Assembly (NCBI RefSeq): GCF_022267325.1
Contig: NZ_JAIZBG010000002.1
Span: 241,501 to 305,500 of the forward strand
Direction: 5' to 3'
Length of the DNA stretch: 64,000 nucleotides
DNA from: Leptospira sanjuanensis
Lineage (GTDB): Bacteria > Spirochaetota > Leptospiria > Leptospirales > Leptospiraceae
This document shows positions 63,093-64,000 of this stretch, piece after piece (within the stretch, counting starts at the first letter, position 1; the number at the start of each line of letters is the position of its first letter). The position numbers and the translations under genes are program-made. The notes under the pieces were generated by a model. That model saw only the letters and a program-made list of their open reading frames with translations. It was not told the origin of the DNA and did no database searches.

Positions 63093-63162
63093 GTCTTTAA
63101 TTTTTTCTCTCATTGGCTTTTATCGAAAGATATTTGTATTAAGATTCAAGTTCGCCACTGTC

Positions 63163-63342
63163 GCTTAACGAAAGAGTCTCCTCGACGTTGCAGCCGCAAG
63201 CGCATTAGCGCGACGCGGTTGGCACGAGGTTCGAGCGACCGTAATCGCGTCCCGCGAACCGAAGTGACAAAGCAATGTGGCTTTAGCCCGTAGTGAGGGA
63301 CGCATTAGCGATCCCGAACGAAGCGAGGAGACGAAGTTAGAC
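63163..63342. repeat. Array repeat I
   Basis: 180 bp, from GCTTAAC to GTTAGAC. Arms TCTCCTCG/CGAGGAGA pair exactly. The interior GCAGCCGCAAGCGCATTAGCGC resembles repeat G, while the ends resemble C, E and H. Confidence 0.9.
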
Positions 63343-63360
63343 GATCGTGCGTGCTTTAAT

Positions 63361-63786
63361 TTAAGCCTTAATCATTTCAGAATTAAGAATATTTAATGTT
63401 TTTCCTTTTTTCGTTTTGTAAAAAAGGAAATCACTGTCCAAAGTTAAAATATCTTTAATTCCATATATTTCGGAAAGGCTAACAAGAGAAGCATCCGTAA
63501 AATCCATCGGGCGATCTGAATATTTTTCCATATAATAATATATAAATGGAAAATGCTCATTATCTTGATTTAAAATTGTAACCGCTCCGTCTTTAATCCA
63601 TTCAATGAATGAATTCTGAACTTGCTTATTATCAGATAATAAATATGAAACTTCTGTTACCACGGCAATAGTCGTAAATAATCTTCCTTTGAAATCCTTG
63701 AGAAACAATCTGATGCTGTTACAATAAACATCTGATTCATCGAAAAAGGCAACAATAGGTCCAGTATCAATAATTGCTTTTATCAT
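63361..63786 (-). CDS. PIN-domain toxin
   Basis: A 141-residue PIN domain: AIIDTGPIVAFFDESD, VVTEVSYLLSDN, PMDFTDASLVSLSE and ILTLDSDFLFY hold the acidic metal ligands. It is a paralogue of the PIN toxin at 60721. Its start overlaps the antitoxin stop (ATGA), and its stop lies 18 bases from repeat I. Confidence 0.86.
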   Translation of the reverse strand: MIKAIIDTGPIVAFFDESDVYCNSIRLFLKDFKGRLFTTIAVVTEVSYLLSDNKQVQNSFIEWIKDGAVTILNQDNEHFPFIYYYMEKYSDRPMDFTDASLVSLSEIYGIKDILTLDSDFLFYKTKKGKTLNILNSEMIKA

Positions 63787-64000
63787 TTGCCTTTTTGCTT
63801 TTTCAATATTGCATCTTTAATATACTTTTGATGATTTACCGATTTATCTGAAATCTCACTCTTATATTGACCAAAGTATTTTTTACCCAATTCATAGGCC
63901 GATGGCTTTTGCGCAAAATTATCAATGTAATAAACTAAAGACTCTTTAAGAACTTCTGATTTGCTTTTATTTTCAATTTTAGCTACTTCTGACAGTTTCT
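63783..64000 (-). CDS. Antitoxin of the PIN module (5' end outside window)
   Basis: The visible 71 codons end ...DAILKKQKGK and contain SKSEVLKESLVYYIDNF and PSAYELGKKYFGQYKSEISDKS. This resembles the RHH antitoxin at 61115, including the ELG-x-FG segment, so it is the matching antitoxin. The amino terminus is beyond 64000. Confidence 0.78.
   Translation of the reverse strand, partial: KLSEVAKIENKSKSEVLKESLVYYIDNFAQKPSAYELGKKYFGQYKSEISDKSVNHQKYIKDAILKKQKGK

Overview
The window looks like chromosomal DNA of a spirochaete of the genus Leptospira. The evidence is protein character: a DUF1564-type protein of the kind found in Leptospira, several 7TM-DISM receptors, class III adenylate cyclases, CheD/HDOD signalling proteins, many lipoprotein signals of the loose spirochaetal type and frequent TTG/GTG starts. 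This is inference from the sequence alone; no database was searched.

Positions 1-53,400 read as ordinary core genome. In order: a UDP-glucose pyrophosphorylase (partial), an alpha/beta-hydrolase-like protein with a lysine-rich tail, a 7TM-DISM/PAS/histidine-kinase-like sensor with a FlgO-like lipoprotein and a TraB-family membrane protein, cheD-HDOD-aroK, a tyrosine recombinase, a GPH-type transporter, SDR and metallo-hydrolase genes, a serine-rich outer-membrane protein, an adenylate cyclase receptor, bcp, an M61 peptidase, argB, a GAF-GAF-PP2C phosphatase and a phosphofructokinase. A free-standing toxin-antitoxin pair follows. Next comes a methionine/SAM-cycle operon: an ArsR-methyltransferase regulator of SahR type with a 22-bp palindromic operator, then ahcY, a ferredoxin and metH. 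After it are a TetR-thioesterase pair, a HAD phosphatase, LEA and TPR lipoproteins, a polysaccharide deacetylase, chrA, a large HAMP-type adenylate cyclase, a 7TM-DISM diguanylate cyclase, an acyl-CoA ligase, small membrane proteins, an FAD dehydrogenase and a Bcr/CflA-like exporter.

From about 53,650 to the right edge the character changes abruptly. A decayed IS256-family transposase abuts, and truncates, the first of nine copies of a 180-189 bp imperfect-palindromic repeat. Between successive repeats lies one cassette each. Every cassette holds one type II toxin-antitoxin module of a different family (PIN/VapC-like, HigBA of two kinds, RelE/ParE-RHH, BrnTA, MazEF). All are on the minus strand and most stop codons lie 12-25 bp from the repeat. 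Repeats begin with a YAAC-type box and end with GTTA, as integron attC sites do. The two ends of each cassette are complementary to each other for up to 17-19 bp, well beyond the seven bases usual for attC. One repeat shows compensatory changes in both arms. I read this as an integron-like array made only of toxin-antitoxin cassettes, possibly of an unfamiliar kind; no integron integrase is visible here. One cassette is split by a decayed IS481-type element and one BrnT toxin is broken by a nonsense codon.

Several antitoxin or toxin start codons, in the array and in the free-standing pair at 26,224, lie only about six bases after a good -10 box, which suggests leaderless transcripts with palindromic or repeated operators overlapping the promoter.
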